A stretch of DNA of 64,000 nt from Liquidambar formosana (lineage: Eukaryota; Streptophyta; Magnoliopsida; Saxifragales; Altingiaceae). Within the stretch, counting starts at the first letter, position 1, and each line of letters starts with the position of its first letter. The translations under genes and the position numbers were made by a program. This document shows positions 12,684 to 25,420 of the stretch, one piece after another. The stretch covers positions 28,728,271 through 28,792,270 of the forward strand of contig CM077833.1 in NCBI GenBank assembly GCA_039720395.1, written 5' to 3'. A model generated the notes under the pieces. The model searched no databases. It was not told where the DNA came from and worked only from the letters and a program-made list of their open reading frames with translations.

Positions 12684-12969
12684 TATACTAAAAAGGGAAA
12701 TCTATAAATTTGATTCAAAAGCCATTTTTTTTTAAGGGAAAATTGACAATAACCTCATTTAGAATAATAGTTTTAGTAATAACTCCATCAAAAGATTCTT
12801 TAATTCCTTAAATAAAAGACTCTTTATATACTAGAAAGGGAAATCTATAAATTTGATTCAAAAGCCATTTTTTTAGTGAAAAATTGGCAATTACCTTATT
12901 TAGAATAATAGCTGTAGTAATAACTCCTTCAAAAGTTTCTTTAACTTTATAAATAAAAGACTCTTAAGT
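12684..12969. repeat. Direct tandem repeat, two units, period 143 bp
   Basis: TATACTA followed by AAAGGGAAATCTATAAATTT and GATTCAAAAGCCATTTTTTT occurs at 12684 and again at 12827. The following 90 bases also match (CATTTAGAATAATAG, AATAACTCC, AATAAAAGACTCTT). The units differ by scattered substitutions, so the duplication is not recent. No coding or RNA function is visible. Confidence 0.8.
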
Positions 12970-14827
12970 ATGAAAGGATCTAAGGAGGGATTTAGTCGAA
13001 GTGTGCACAAGATGCCCCAAACACCCTGATCGTCAAACCAAAAACAAAAAAAAATTGATCCTAATTAAAGGATCGCTGACTCAAGAATTGGTGGGTCCAA
13101 GTTCGAGTTTTCATTCTTTCACTATCGGATGTATGAATTTATGGATAGTTTGTGTATTACGAAAGGATTAGTTTGAACCCAATGACTTGGAATATCTTGT
13201 GTTTAACCCCCCCAAAAAAAAAAAAAAAAAAAAACAACAACAACAACAACAACCAAGGACACACCATATCCTTACCAAGGTCGGATATGGTCTACTACGA
13301 GATTGAGATAGTTTATGAGATTGTCATCATAATTATTATGATTGAATGACGGTTAATTATGACATTATTTGTTACTTTTAGATTGGGGCCCATCAAAGGC
13401 CATTCTAGTGGTGCTTAATTAATTGAAATAATGAGATCATTATCAATTGGATGAAGAGGTATGGCTCAGATTATGTATGATCATTCTATCCTTTTATTAA
13501 AATTTCAACAAATTAACAACTGGAAAATAGCTCATGAACCCGCCTAATAATTAAACCTATACGGAGAGAGACCTTCAACAAATTTTTTTTTTTTTGGGTA
13601 AATACCTTCAACCTTTTTATGTTGGGTCAGCATCTTCTTTTATATCAACAAATAGTTAACCAGGTTGGCTACATTTTTTAGGCACAATAACCCTTTTAAA
13701 TTTTAATAGTGCCACTTTTACATCTGGATATGACCGATTCCTTCTTTCCGTCTCTACACTTACGTGATTAACTTCATTCCTCTATCATTCTACATATCAA
13801 CAGGCATGGCCGGCAGAAAAAGCATGGCGCTGCATTATAATCATGTGGGCAACTATTATTACTTTGCTAAAGAATTCTTCACGAAATTCTTTGATATGGC
13901 ATCCATGTACTCACTCCTAGCTTGCATTTGTATAATTAATATGATATGGGAAAATGGGATTTATTTATTTATTTTTGAGAAATCTTTGTGATTACGCAAC
14001 TCATATAGTCTCACACAAATGCCAATTAGATCATGGCAGTTGACGTAATGAGAACAAAAGTATATGTGAAATACGTAACCTTTATTCTTCGAAAAATGTA
14101 ATAATCTATGCAAAAAAAGAAAATATTAAAAAAATAATGAATCTCGCCCCTAGTTTTGATCTTACCAAACATATTAATTATAGAAAAATGGACACAGACA
14201 ATTATGGAATTTAGGATTCTTAAATCAAGTTGGGTGGAGATTCCTCGCGCTATGAAAAAGGCAATTAGGATTAATTTCTCTCTAGGAGATGAATCAAACA
14301 CCAGAAGAATATATGGAGAGGGATAAGGAATTCACACATTACTTCACTGAATGAATAAGAATGAAAGAATCCCAACAATTTGGGGGTGCGGTGGGAATCA
14401 CTTAGGCCGTTTGGATTCCATTTTGTGTGTGTGTGTGTTCTCAGACACTAGTGGGAAGTCTACTACCCCCATTTTCTCACGTGCGTGCCCGCCCCCACTG
14501 CATTCGACTCTCTTCGATTGGTCGGCCCTGCATTTGAGTCATCACTGCATTTTTCAACCAAGAATTTTTATGATTTTTTTTTTCAAATATATGGTCGAGA
14601 TGATGAAGACGAATTATATGGCCTACATTAAAAAACAGGCAGAATCCCATGATAAAATTGTTGGTGTCATTGGCGTCCAAACATGGACACTGTCCACAAG
14701 AAGTTCCCGATGTTGAGGGGTCTGTGTTAGTGGGAATCCGCAATGGCACTGCACCAATTGCTTTTATTGGATTGCATTATTACCAATGATGACGCTAATG
14801 ATTTATACTTGGAGAGGTTTCGTTGAC

Positions 14828-15178
14828 ACATAATGTAAATTTTTTTACACTTACACATGTCAACATCATTTATGACAATCATATTTCGTCAATCCAACTG
14901 TTGGATTACATATTCTTATTATGCACGTCATGCATGCCAAATTTTAAGTTAATCGGAGATTGAAGTTATGTCATCTATAAAGTGTTCGAAATTAAAGTTA
15001 TATTTATTAAATGAAATGAAAGATTATGGAATTAAACACTTTTCAATATCTGATTAACTTGAAATTTGGCATACATGACATGCATGATAGAAATATATAA
15101 TCCAACGGTTAGATTGACTAAAATATGATTTCTATAAAAAGATATTAATAAGTGTACGTGTAAAAAGTTTTATACCAG
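14828..15178. mobile_element. Foldback MITE (~350 bp)
   Basis: GTCAATCCAACTGTTGGATT, ATGCACGTCATGCATGCCAA and AAGTTAATCGGA in the left half recur as reverse complements in the right half (GGCATACATGACATGCATGA, AATCCAACGGTTAGATTGAC). The outer ends (GTAAATTTTTTTACACTTAC versus GTGTACGTGTAAAAAGTTTT read inverted) also pair. Boundaries are approximate because no clear target duplication was found, so the superfamily is not assigned. Confidence 0.65.
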
Positions 15179-15660
15179 ATATCAATAGAATATTTTCCTA
15201 AAAAATTTCCCCCTAATTTAGCAAGCAGTTAAAAAATTGACTATATGGATACATGTATTTTTTTTTTGGATTTTAGTGGCTAAAGTCTGATTAAAGATTT
15301 TTTTTATTCTACGTAAGCCCCCACTATGAGGTTGAGGGAGGTCTGGAAAGCCACAGAGCTCTAGGGTAATGGTGATGGCCATTTTGGTGACAGAAACAAG
15401 CTTTTTTCCGACGAGGTCCACTTAGCCACTAAACATTTGAAAGTATATGGCATGTTGGAGAGAGGTCATCCAATCACAGGTGGGACCGCCAGGTGTGAAT
15501 TGCACCACTCTTGTTGCCTTGTTGGGCTAAAGCATTGTTCATGAAATCATATAAGGTTCGACATATCTTTGTTTATTCTTACATGATTTGGATAGAGAGG
15601 TACGTTATGCATTTTAATGAGAGTATTACACGTCTAAAATGGTTAGGCAAGAAAGTATTC

Positions 15661-15662
<2 letters not shown>

Positions 15663-15694
<32 letters not shown>
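15663..15694. repeat. (GA)16 microsatellite
   Basis: Uninterrupted GA dinucleotides in intergenic DNA. Confidence 0.95.
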
Positions 15695-15697
<3 letters not shown>

Positions 15698-17415
15698 AGT
15701 GCAATCCTAATAAATTCATGACCTAAGCTAACCAATGAATGTCGAGTGAGTGGAGCAACTATGAGATGATGCAGTCTTTTTGCCCTAATCATTCAAGTTT
15801 TAGTAAAGACTCATGAAGCATTAATATTGAAACACGGTTTTCACTAGTTTCTTGCCATCCAAACAATTTTCATAGGTAATGTTATACATAGTACCAATAT
15901 AAACAGCACTTGAAGTGCTAATGGACTTCTTGTAATGTTATTAGGATACTTTTTGTCAACCAATCCACATCATGCACCATAGATAACTACTAATTAACTA
16001 GTTGCTACAATTAAGAGTTGTTTATAACATTTCCCATTTCTAAGGATTTATGCATTCCTTCAAATCGGTCAAAATTTATCGGCGTTACATAAAGTTTTGG
16101 TGATTTATTCAAATGTGACCCCTTTTTCTTTTGGGGCGGGTTAGGGGCTATCATTTATTTATTTGGTTCAAGAAGGTTGTTCTATGTAGACTGTAGAGCA
16201 TCAGTGGTGGCTTCCACCATAGGGCGGCAAACTTGGGGAAACTGTTACCTCATAATAATTACTCCAATATGTTTAGAAAATTTCATGAATGTATGTTTTC
16301 GGGTATAAATTTACATCTTTCTCTTGTCGGTTGATATAACAATGACAAATTAATATTTAATAAAAAGAGTCATTGTCTCTTCTCTTTTTTTTTTTGGATG
16401 AATGTTTAAATGTAGTACTTTTTGCTAAGCAATTACTCCTGCCACGGCCAAAGCCGAGATTACTGGTTCCTTTATTAACAATGGATCATTATATTTGGCT
16501 GTATATGCTATCTAAGCTAATCAAAAGCTTTTAGATGAGTGGGATAAATTTTAGTTATGAAACCCCAATAGGCTCAGTGGGCCCTTTTTAATATTAACCA
16601 AAATAAAGCAGGTTGGAAAGTATTTGCCTTTAGCCCTATATTGCCATGTCTAGGAAGCACAACAACGGGGACTTTTAAAGGGAATTGAAGGAATTCCCAT
16701 CTCGTACGTACTGTGCTTGGTGGTCCAAATCTCAACGCACTAAACATATAAATTTTAATATAAACAATATAGTTGGAAATTGACTGGAGTGAGAGAGCTA
16801 GGCAGCATACCAATATTAGTACATGGATAATGAGGAGGCTTATGTCATTGTCACCCCCCCTGCGGAATCGGCTTCTGATTCAATGGGGATTTACAAGGCC
16901 GGCCTGCGTCATTTCAGTGTGGCCAAATTAAAATTCTGAGGTTTGGATGCCTGAATTTGGTATAAAATCTTTTGATTCTTGCAAGCAAATGGACCACCGG
17001 ACGCAAATGGACGGCCAAGTCGGTAAAATGGGGCCCACATATCTTAGAAAGGTGGCCCGAATTTTGCCCATGTGAGCATTTCAGTGACCAATTGGCATTT
17101 TTGTTTTTATTATTATATATTTTTTTGGTTTTGTCAAAATTTAAGAGACCCAATTGGGTTGCAGATTCTTGCATATAGCTAGGTTGACATTGTTCATCAA
17201 ATTGGCGAAGAAAAGGAGCAATTCGCAGAATACGGACATCAATGTGCTAAGCCAGGATCCTCCTTTCTTCTGTCATCCCATCCTCTCATTGTCACTAGTA
17301 GCTTAATAATGATGCTGACATTCCGAGTTTAGGAATTTCAACTCCACTGGTTCCTTTGATTTTCCATTATTTTTTTTTCTTTCCTTTACAATCTTTAATA
17401 TAAAGTGGAGTAGAT

Positions 17416-17700
17416 GTAGACCTGTCAATAAATCAGATTTGGACTGAATCATAGGTTAATCTCAATCTAAATTTACGATGTAATATATGAATAACATTTT
17501 CCGATTCAATTAGATAATACGACCAATCAAAGAAGGTCAATCCAAATTCAAATCCAGTAGAAATTGGATACTTGATCAGTCCATAAGTTAATATCATTGA
17601 GATTTGGCTCGTAATTGATTAGGTTAATAATTAGACCATTCTCTTGGCATTAGAACTATCATTCGGATTGTATCAAAATCCAATTCATTGACAAGTCTAC
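17416..17700. mobile_element. Inverted-repeat element, probable MITE
   Basis: The left end GTAGACCTGTCAATAAAT and the right end ATTCATTGACAAGTCTAC are imperfect inverted repeats. About 285 bp of AT-rich non-coding sequence lies between them. A target duplication is not clear, so the boundaries and class are tentative. Confidence 0.4.
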
Positions 17701-18840
17701 TAGTAGAAATAGCCAACCTATGGAGGTATGGAGCATAGTATTTTAGAAATCTAATTCACCACAAGATGGGACCAACTCATAGGTTTACAATTGGGTAACC
17801 ATAACTATAATAACAATTACGGAGTATAATGATGATAATAATAATCTAAATAGGAGATTGCCTTTTGCATTTTCTCGTAATATAATAAAATGAAAAAGAG
17901 AACACTAATTCACTAAAATAATGACCTGAGATCAAATTGTCCAAAAATATCTCCTTCACCTCAAGTATTCACCCTTACCCAGTTTCCAATATAAAGGTGC
18001 TTTCTCTAGATCATTTTTTATGGCGCTTGTGTGGTACACAATTGCTCAGCTAATGGAAAATAATTAAAATACTTTCTTATATAAATTTTAAAGAACTTAC
18101 AATTTGGGCACCAATTGGACCTGCTTTTCCAAAGCACCTTCATTGAAAAATGCAAGTTGTTGGCTCTTTTTTATATTTTTTTTTAATTTCCTTTTGGTGC
18201 AAAGCAAAAGTGGGGAAAAAAAATCTATAAAATTACCGCATAAAAGGCAGTATTTTTACTAGGAAATAGGAAAGCATGTGTAATTGAATACGTAAGATGT
18301 GGGTAGTGTTATGCCAAATTGCCAATAGGATGAAGCCCATAAGGCTATCGCGTGCACGCGTTTTGTTTGTCCGTTGGGCTACTTAATCACCATTTGAGTG
18401 TTTGGTTCCCCCACCCCCCAAAAAAATAAAATAAAATAAAATAAATGGAACTATGGGAAAGAAGGATCCAAACCATTTAACTTGTCTTAAGAAATGTAAA
18501 TGTTAAAGTTCCAAGCATAGGAAATGCCTCTCATATTTTTGTCTCCAGACTTCTCTGATCTGGTGCATGTGTTTTTTTTTTTTTTTTTGGGATAGGCAAT
18601 TCATTAATTAAGAAGGAAAATTACAATTGTTTCCATCACTTTCGTCCTTATTCGCAAAAATAATTACTTTCAACAAAAAGATGAGGGGAATAAAACCAAA
18701 TTAATTATAACAAGCAGGGTGTGGGTTAACTAAGATCTTTGCAGCACAAAAAAATAAAATAAAATAAAAAAGGTGTGGGCTGCTTTGTTATGTAGCATAG
18801 GGTGGGACGCCCTCAGCAAGGGTAACCAAAGTAATTCACA

Positions 18841-20640
18841 CAAGTTGTACTAGCAGTAATCAACCTAATTTGCTTGAAATCGACAAGCCTATTGTTTAAC
18901 TAGAACTCCCTATTTCTGGCTCAAAAAATTTGAAACCCAGCATGCCAGTGGAAACTGAGCCTTTTGAAACTTTTCTGAAACAAAGGACACTGCTACCGCT
19001 CTTCTCTTTTTGAGTGTTTGATCCCCATTTGCCAAGACTCATGGAAAAGTTCATAAAAAGGTGCTAAAGTGAATACAGTAATCCAATGTGACTGTATGTT
19101 TCCTTTTTCTCTCCTCTTTTTATTTATTCATCACTTTGACAGAACAAAATTTTATTGTCTCATTATAATTTCATTCAGTGTAGTTGATTAATTGATAGCC
19201 ATTGAAGAAAGTGGGGAAGGATGAAGCAAAAACAGCTGTAAAAGGCACACTTTCTTCCCCTTGAATAACTCCATTGGATCGATAGAGGACATGAAAAACC
19301 AATATGATTCGATTGAAATGAACTATCCTTGCAACGTGAAACGCTCTTTTCCGTTTCCAAGAGTCATCATCGCTTCAGTTTTAGGGTTTCAGATTATCTT
19401 TAATGACTCCAAATGGTGTCCTGGCCTGATCAACTACCGCTCCTCTCATAACAAAGGACAACACACTTTTGTTATTATAATGTGGGACTAATGCCCCACT
19501 AGCCAAAATTATTGGAAAAGATCATAGTCATTGAATAAAAAGAAATGAATCTTTGACCAAATTGAATCCTGTTATTGCCTGCAAAACAGCATATGATTGT
19601 TGCCCCACTCAACTAAGAGGAAAATGCTGTAAAAGATGGCTAGCAATTCTGGGGTTCTGATTTATCTTTGCTCCTGAAGTATCATTAACTTCCCACTCAA
19701 GGACTAATATATGACACCCTGATTTCAGTTCAATAGCATGCTGCTTGTGCTGTTTAATCGTGATTCTAGTCCACTGACCAAGGTAATTCCCTAGTGCTCT
19801 CATGGGAGCACCAATCAGTTACAGGAATAAATACATTAAAACTGATAGCGGATCCAAAGTCATTATTAATACAAGTTGTATATACAATAATGGACCTAAT
19901 TGCTTGAAGTTGATGGGTGTATTGTTTAGAACCCTCTATTCTACTTCATGGCTTAACAATTTTCAAACCCTCAGTAATGGAAACTGAACCTCTGAAACTT
20001 TTTCTGAAACAGTGGACACTGCACTTTTGGTTCATTATTGAGTGTTTGATTCCCCACATTTGCCAAGACTCAAGGAAAAGTTCATGAAAAGGTTCTAAGT
20101 GAATATAGTAATGCAATGTGACTATTTTTTTTTAAAAAAAATTATTTTATATATATAATGTGATGCAGAATTAAGTGAAACTTTGACCAAACAAAATTTC
20201 ATTGTCTTATTACAGTTTCAATCAGTGGTTGATTAAGTGATAGACATTGAAGAAAGATGGAGAAGGAAGGAGAAACAGCTGGAAAAAGGTACACTTTTCT
20301 TTTGAATGAAATCCATTGGATCAAAGAAGACATGGACAACCAATACAATTCAATTGAAATGAACAATTCGTTCAACTCGAACCCTTCTTTTCTTTTTCCT
20401 TCACGAGTCATCATCGCTTCATTTTAGATTTCAGATTATATATATATATAATGCGGGACTAATGCCCCATTAGCCAAAATTATAGCAAAAGATCACAGCA
20501 AAAGGCTCTTTCCATTGAATAAAAAGCGATGAATCTTTGACCAAATTTAATCATGTTATTGATTGCAAAATCGCATTTGGCCAATGACCAATCCACTTGG
20601 AAAAATGCTGCAAAAGAAGCCATAATTTTATATATATAAA
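18841..20640. repeat. Degenerate tandem duplication of a ~1 kb unit
   Basis: Landmarks of unit 1 recur in order in unit 2: CAAGTTGTA (18841, 19872), TGAGTGTTTGATCCCCA/TGAGTGTTTGATTCCCCA, TTGCCAAGACTCA-GGAAAAGTTCAT, TTCA-TTGAATGAAATCC-type blocks, GGGACTAATGCCCCA-TAGCCAAAATTAT, and TGAATCTTTGACCAAATT (19547, 20530). The offset falls from about 1031 to about 983 bases because of indels. Shorter echoes continue to about 20910 (ATGAATCTTTGACCAGAATAA, GCTAGCAATTCTAGGGT), so part of a third unit may be present. No open frame is preserved between units; its nature (decayed gene, promoter array or TE remnant) is unknown. Confidence 0.7.
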
Positions 20641-21463
20641 AAAAATAACTGATTAAGTGATTAAAGCTAAAGAAGAACCACCTTGTGGGATCAAAAATGA
20701 ATCTTTGACCAGAATAAGTTTGTCGTATTCGTTGATTATAAAGGTGACATCATGGATTCAATCATAGACGCTATGCCAAGGGAAGATAAGGGACATATGA
20801 CATGGTGTTGGCACCTGGCTGGCTAGCTAGCTAGCAATTCTAGGGTCTCAATTAATTGAGCCTCGCACGCGATGCGACCGTACAAAGTGGCCCTTTGCTC
20901 CTGGAGGGTTTTGCTGTATGATGCACGAACGTAACCAGTGGTGGACTGGTGGTGACCAAAAGCATTACGATTTAACAGTTCTGACTATAAGTGAAACCGC
21001 AGATTATTGGCTTGTTTCTGAGTAGTTTTGCTTTTGCAAAGTTAAAGACAGAGAGAGAGAGAGGGATCGAATTGAATTAGTCTGAAAGTGATTGCATGTT
21101 TGCCTGAAGTTTCAATCAATTCTAAGTGTACCACAAGGCATTTCAAACAAAAGTTGGTGGCGTATTAAAGTTAAGGGCCAATTTGGAGCGTCCAATTCAA
21201 AATTAAATAATTCAAGAGATTTTTATAAGGCATTGAAGGCATAATCCATCATCTTAAATTTAAAAATTCAAAATATGATAATTGTCATCACAAATAAGAG
21301 TGAAAATTCTTAATAGTGGCATTTCATGAATTTCTTAGAATTTATTATATAACATCAACTATAGTGATCATTTCAACATTTTACAAATAATGTGTGTGCG
21401 CTTTTTTTTTCTTTTTTTTTTTTTTTCCTGCAGCACTACAATTGGAGGAATTCAAACTTCTTA

Positions 21464-21682
21464 GGCTCTATTTGGTTCGTGGATTTTATCAAGGAAAAAA
21501 AATAAAATATAAGGAATTGTACTTTTCTTTATTTGATTGCAATGAAAATTGGAAGAAGAATAAGAATTATAATAATTTTAAGCTTGATATAATTTTATCT
21601 TTTCCTTTCATTTTCTTCCTCTTCAATTTTTTTCCCTTCCTTTTTTTTTTTCCTTCATAGAATCCATGAAGCAAATAGAGGG
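21464..21682. mobile_element. Tourist-like MITE with TTA target duplication
   Basis: A 219 bp element starting GGCTCTATTTGGTTCGTGGA. The right end AATCCATGAAGCAAATAGAGGG is its imperfect reverse complement. TTA flanks both sides (21461-21463 and 21683-21685). AT-rich and non-coding. Confidence 0.7.
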
Positions 21683-22010
21683 TTAATCTATCTTAATTTT
21701 ACCAATTTTCTCACCCTTCTTCACCGTTAAATTAACTACTGACTACTAGCATAACTAGACTAGCCCCATTAGCTTTATTTATAGGCGTTTCTGTTAAACA
21801 ACCATTCATTCATGGGTTTTTAGCAGCCTGCCTACCAAAGGTCCAAATTTGAACTTTCTGGAGAGGCCGGGGTCCAGAGCAATTATCTCGCCAGGGCTAG
21901 GTCCAAAGTATGCAATTGAGTTGGGCCCAAACGAAGGATGAGTGGCTCAACCAACCAAATCTACAGCACAAGACATTACTAACGGGAATTGCTTGATGGA
22001 TAAACAGGAT

Positions 22011-22400
22011 AGGATCCTCCTATTGGCATCCCAAGACTTGCTTTTCATCCCCTATTAATTTTACATTTCAAGGTTTTATAAAAAATATAAAAAGTTTTTA
22101 TAAAAACCAGTCACACTATCCACTGGAAAACATCATTTTGAATAACTTTATAGAAGACCAAAATCTATCGTTTAAGTGGATTTTTTGATCATTTACAGTC
22201 TATTTTATAAATGACTAAAAAATCTATTTAAACCTTAGATTTTGGAAAAAACTTTCTTTTACATAGTTATTCAAAATGGTGTTTTCTAAGGGACCTTGTG
22301 GTTAGTTTTCATGAAAACCTTTTATATTTTTCATAAAACCTTAAAATATGAAATTAGTGGGGGTTGAAAAGCAAGTCTTGGGGTGCCAATAGAGACCCCC
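22011..22400. mobile_element. Mutator-type foldback MITE, copy 3 (variant B ends)
   Basis: About 390 bp with the same internal foldback as the 3292-3685 and 4048-4446 elements (AACATCATTTTGAATAACTT and the complementary arm). Its ends match the 4048-4446 copy: CTATTGGCATCCCAAGACTT and CTTGGGGTGCCAATAG. The flanks TAAACAGGA and TAAACGGAT may be a decayed target duplication. It is therefore older or more damaged than the other three copies. Confidence 0.75.
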
Positions 22401-23291
22401 TAAACGGATTTGACTGAATCCTGCCTGGGCCACACTTTGCAACTTGAATGGGCTTCGCCAACAGATAATTATGGGCTGTAAAAAATGGGCCATATGGAAG
22501 GGAGCATGTTCGTGTAGTGGACCTGTTGCGTCTGGGTTGTCCACCTATCCAAAAAATATTTCGAAAATAGTGCCCATAGATTATAATTCTCAAAATCCTC
22601 ATCAATTATTTTTTCCCCCCTTTTTAAAATAAAAGATAAGATTATAAAATTGAAATAGATTTGGGCCGATCCGGTTCATGGTTACCTTCCTTGTAGGTAA
22701 TAGACCCCATCCTCTTAAGCGTTGAAGATCTCATTAAGCAAGACATAGGGGCCCTAGCACTCTAAAATACCTGGACGGCAGTGATTAATGGACCATCCTT
22801 GATCCATAGGTGATTTCAAGCTTTTTTGCTGTCCTATCCTTTTAAAACCTAGGGACACGCTATGTAGAGGTGAAATTTACCCAACCTCAGCCTGACCCAA
22901 AATTTGAACGGGCTTAAACAATAGTGTAAGAAGCAGGAAGATGAAAACAAGATAAGGAATGAGGAAAAATTGACAGAAAGTGAGCCCAATTCACTCAGAG
23001 AGCCCTGCCTATTCCTAGCTCACGCCCAACCCGTTCAAAAAACCGGTCCTACTCCTCGGGCTGGGTTGGGCTTCAATAGGAAGTTTAATCCATTAGACTA
23101 AGCCTGTTGACCTCCCAACCCGCTTAAGGGGCGCCCCTACAACTACAAAACAGCAAACAAAAATTTAATATATTTTCTTTCGAACAACAAATAATCTCGT
23201 TTCTCATGCCAAACGGTAATTACTAATTAGTACATTAAGAAAACTAGTTCGCCAACCAGAGGCTTTCCCTGTCCCACAGTCTCTTCAACTG

Positions 23292-23702
23292 TCAGGGTGA
23301 TAGTGGTGGTGGTGGTGATAGATGCCGGCGAGAGCTAGGAGAGTAGGGAGGACTAGGAGGTGGTGGAGAGTAAAAGTAGAACCATGAGGGGGGTGGGGGT
23401 GGAGATTTACGTGGCAAAAATGGAGGTGGTGGAGAGTAAAAGTAGAACCATGCAGGGGGTGCGGGTGGGGGTGGAGATTTATGTGGCAAAAATGGTGGAG
23501 GAGGTGGCTTAAACTTTGAGTTACGTGGCGGCGGTGGACTCATTCGGCTGTGGTGGACTGAGAAAGGTGAGATGTGATGATGGGTGGGGTGTGAATGAAG
23601 AAGGATGGGTGAATTTGAGAGAAGCAGAAGAGAAAGTAGCAAACTCAATGCTTGTAACAGAGAGCAACTCATTGGAACATGATAGGGGAGAGAGCAACTC
23701 AT
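23292..23702 (-). CDS. Small secreted extensin-like proline-rich protein, single exon
   Basis: Probable cell-wall structural protein. From the chosen ATG (23702) it is 136 residues. A strongly hydrophobic Leu-rich segment (about residues 14-30, LQALSLLLSLLLLS) is a signal-peptide core. A short His/Pro/Ser linker follows, then SPPPP/KSPPPP motifs typical of extensins. Two near-copies of a block FLPxKSPPPP-PxWFYFYSPPPP supply the aromatic residues used for wall cross-linking. The in-frame ATG at 23726 is rejected because the TATA box at 23750-23756 puts transcription start near 23724. The ATG at 23672 is an alternative start, within the repeated string ATGAGTTGCTCTC. No intron is needed. The proline-rich body is seen; hydroxylation and wall location are inferred. 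Confidence 0.7.
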   Translation of the reverse strand: MSCSLPYHVPMSCSLLQALSLLLSLLLLSNSPILLHSHPTHHHISPFSVHHSRMSPPPPRNSKFKPPPPPFLPHKSPPPPAPPAWFYFYSPPPPFLPRKSPPPPPSWFYFYSPPPPSPPYSPSSRRHLSPPPPLSP

Positions 23703-23749
23703 TTTATGTGGTGAAGGGCTTGGCAATAATTGTTATTGGAGCAGGGTGA

Positions 23750-23756
23750 ATTTATA
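23750..23756 (-). promoter_or_regulatory. TATA box of the extensin-like gene
   Basis: The minus strand reads CTATAAATTCACC, a near-consensus plant TATA box. It lies about 50 bp upstream of the ATG at 23702. It predicts a very short leader and argues against the ATG at 23726 as the start. Confidence 0.6.
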
Positions 23757-25420
23757 GAACAAAGGATTCTTCGATAGCCTTATCCAAAGCGTTTCCATAG
23801 TCAACATAATTAAATAAACCTATGGAGAAATTAATTATAATAATAATATGCACTAACCCACCAACCAACTTTTTTTGCGTGCTAATTCTTTACTCTTTTT
23901 CTCAGTCTCGATCGAGTCACATTAACATTGAATATGTGTTTGAGAAATAGAAAAACCTAATCAATTGAATTGAATATGTGTCTGACTGATTTTGATTTTA
24001 TTATTGGGCCGTGCAACTCTTTTTATTATTATTATTATTTTTTTATTTGACTAAACCTTATGTGAGGGAGACAAAGAAAAAAGGATAACCCTTACCGGAA
24101 ATTCAAATAAAGATATGAATATTAAAAAAATATATATGGGATTCCATATATATCATTAGTTTTTGTAGGGACGAGCCATCATAATAACCAGACTCAAAAT
24201 AAATAAAGAAATGAAAGGAGCAGCATTAAGGGAAGTCCAATAATCAGAGAATTCAATTGATGGACAAGTGGTTGCCGCCAATACAAGTGAAATCTCACAT
24301 TGGATCCTTAGGCTCCCAAAAGATTGACCTACGGCCTACCATTGCCCTCTACCTAAAAAGGGTTTGGTAATGGAGCAACATCTTGAAAACCTGAAAAGTT
24401 TTGAATTATGGAAAGACTTTTTGCAGAGAAAGACGTCTTTAGAACCAAGAAGCCGAAATTAGAGCCCAAAAAGGGGACTTGGAATCGTTGAAAGATAATG
24501 CTCATTCTGCCTTTAGTGGTTACATCTCGGCTCTTTCTTTTGACTAATGACAAGTGCTTTTCTACTGCTTAGCAGACCCATCAATTTGCACATCACTTTT
24601 TCCACCTCTTAATTCCCTTTTGCCCCCACCCCCTCCCCCCAGTGAGGATACGCGTGTCCAGGCTGGGTGGATGGGGAAAGCTACGCAATTGGGTCCCCTT
24701 GATTGATAATGAAATTTTCTGTTGTTATGATTCATGAGGACGTATAGAAATGGTACGTGGACCATTACTTGGTACTGGAAATGATTCTCACACGTATTAT
24801 GAGGGCTGCATTCATAAGGGGTATTGGTGAGCTTTCCTCTGTTTCGAAGCATAATGCATAAATTCCAAGACAGACGTCTATGTCATATCATTGGTAGAGA
24901 ATCCTCCGATTAGCAAAATTTCATCAAAATATATCACATTTATTTGATTACACTAATCAATCAAAATTTAATCTTCTCTCTCCTCTCGTAGTTCGGACCA
25001 AAATTCTGTCAACCTTGAGAGGGTGTGCGGCTTTTTAATATATATCTTTGATTTATTTTACTCTTAAATTTCTTGTTCTAACTTCCGAGTAACTTGAAAA
25101 ATCGAGAGATTTCATGGGAAAAGGAATGAAAGACGGCTTTTAGCAGCCTCACCCTTACTTCATCAACAGTACCCAAATACAACCCTCATTTGATGATTTG
25201 ACCCATTGCAATGTTCAGTGCAATCAATGTTGCCTCAATAGATATGGGTGATCTAGGAGTCAGTGCAATAACTGTAATCTCTCTCTCTCTATCTCTCTCT
25301 CTCTAAGTGCGTTATTATCTTTAATCATTTTTTTGGACGTGCGATTACTTAGTGTAGAGCTTGCACTAACAAGGGATGCTATGCGCAGACACGCATGCGT
25401 ATGTCATCCATGATCCAATC

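Larger units (their letters stand above)
9581..23291. other. Intergenic region, no gene recognised
   Basis: Nearly 14 kb without a supportable gene. It holds the 5' flank of MCU, a (CT)15 run at 10936-10965, Tourist-like MITEs (11796-12043, 21464-21682), a 143 bp-period direct repeat (12684-12969), a foldback MITE (14828-15178), a (GA)16 run at 15663-15694, an inverted-repeat element (17416-17700), a ~1 kb tandem duplication (18841-20640) and a Mutator-type MITE (22011-22400). Reading frames in between are short and lack any family signature. Confidence 0.6.

Noticed and set aside
23516..23749. Plus-strand open frame opposite the extensin-like gene
   Set aside because: It is the Gly/Val/Glu-rich mirror of the proline-rich codons; the minus strand has the signal peptide, SPPPP repeats and TATA box.
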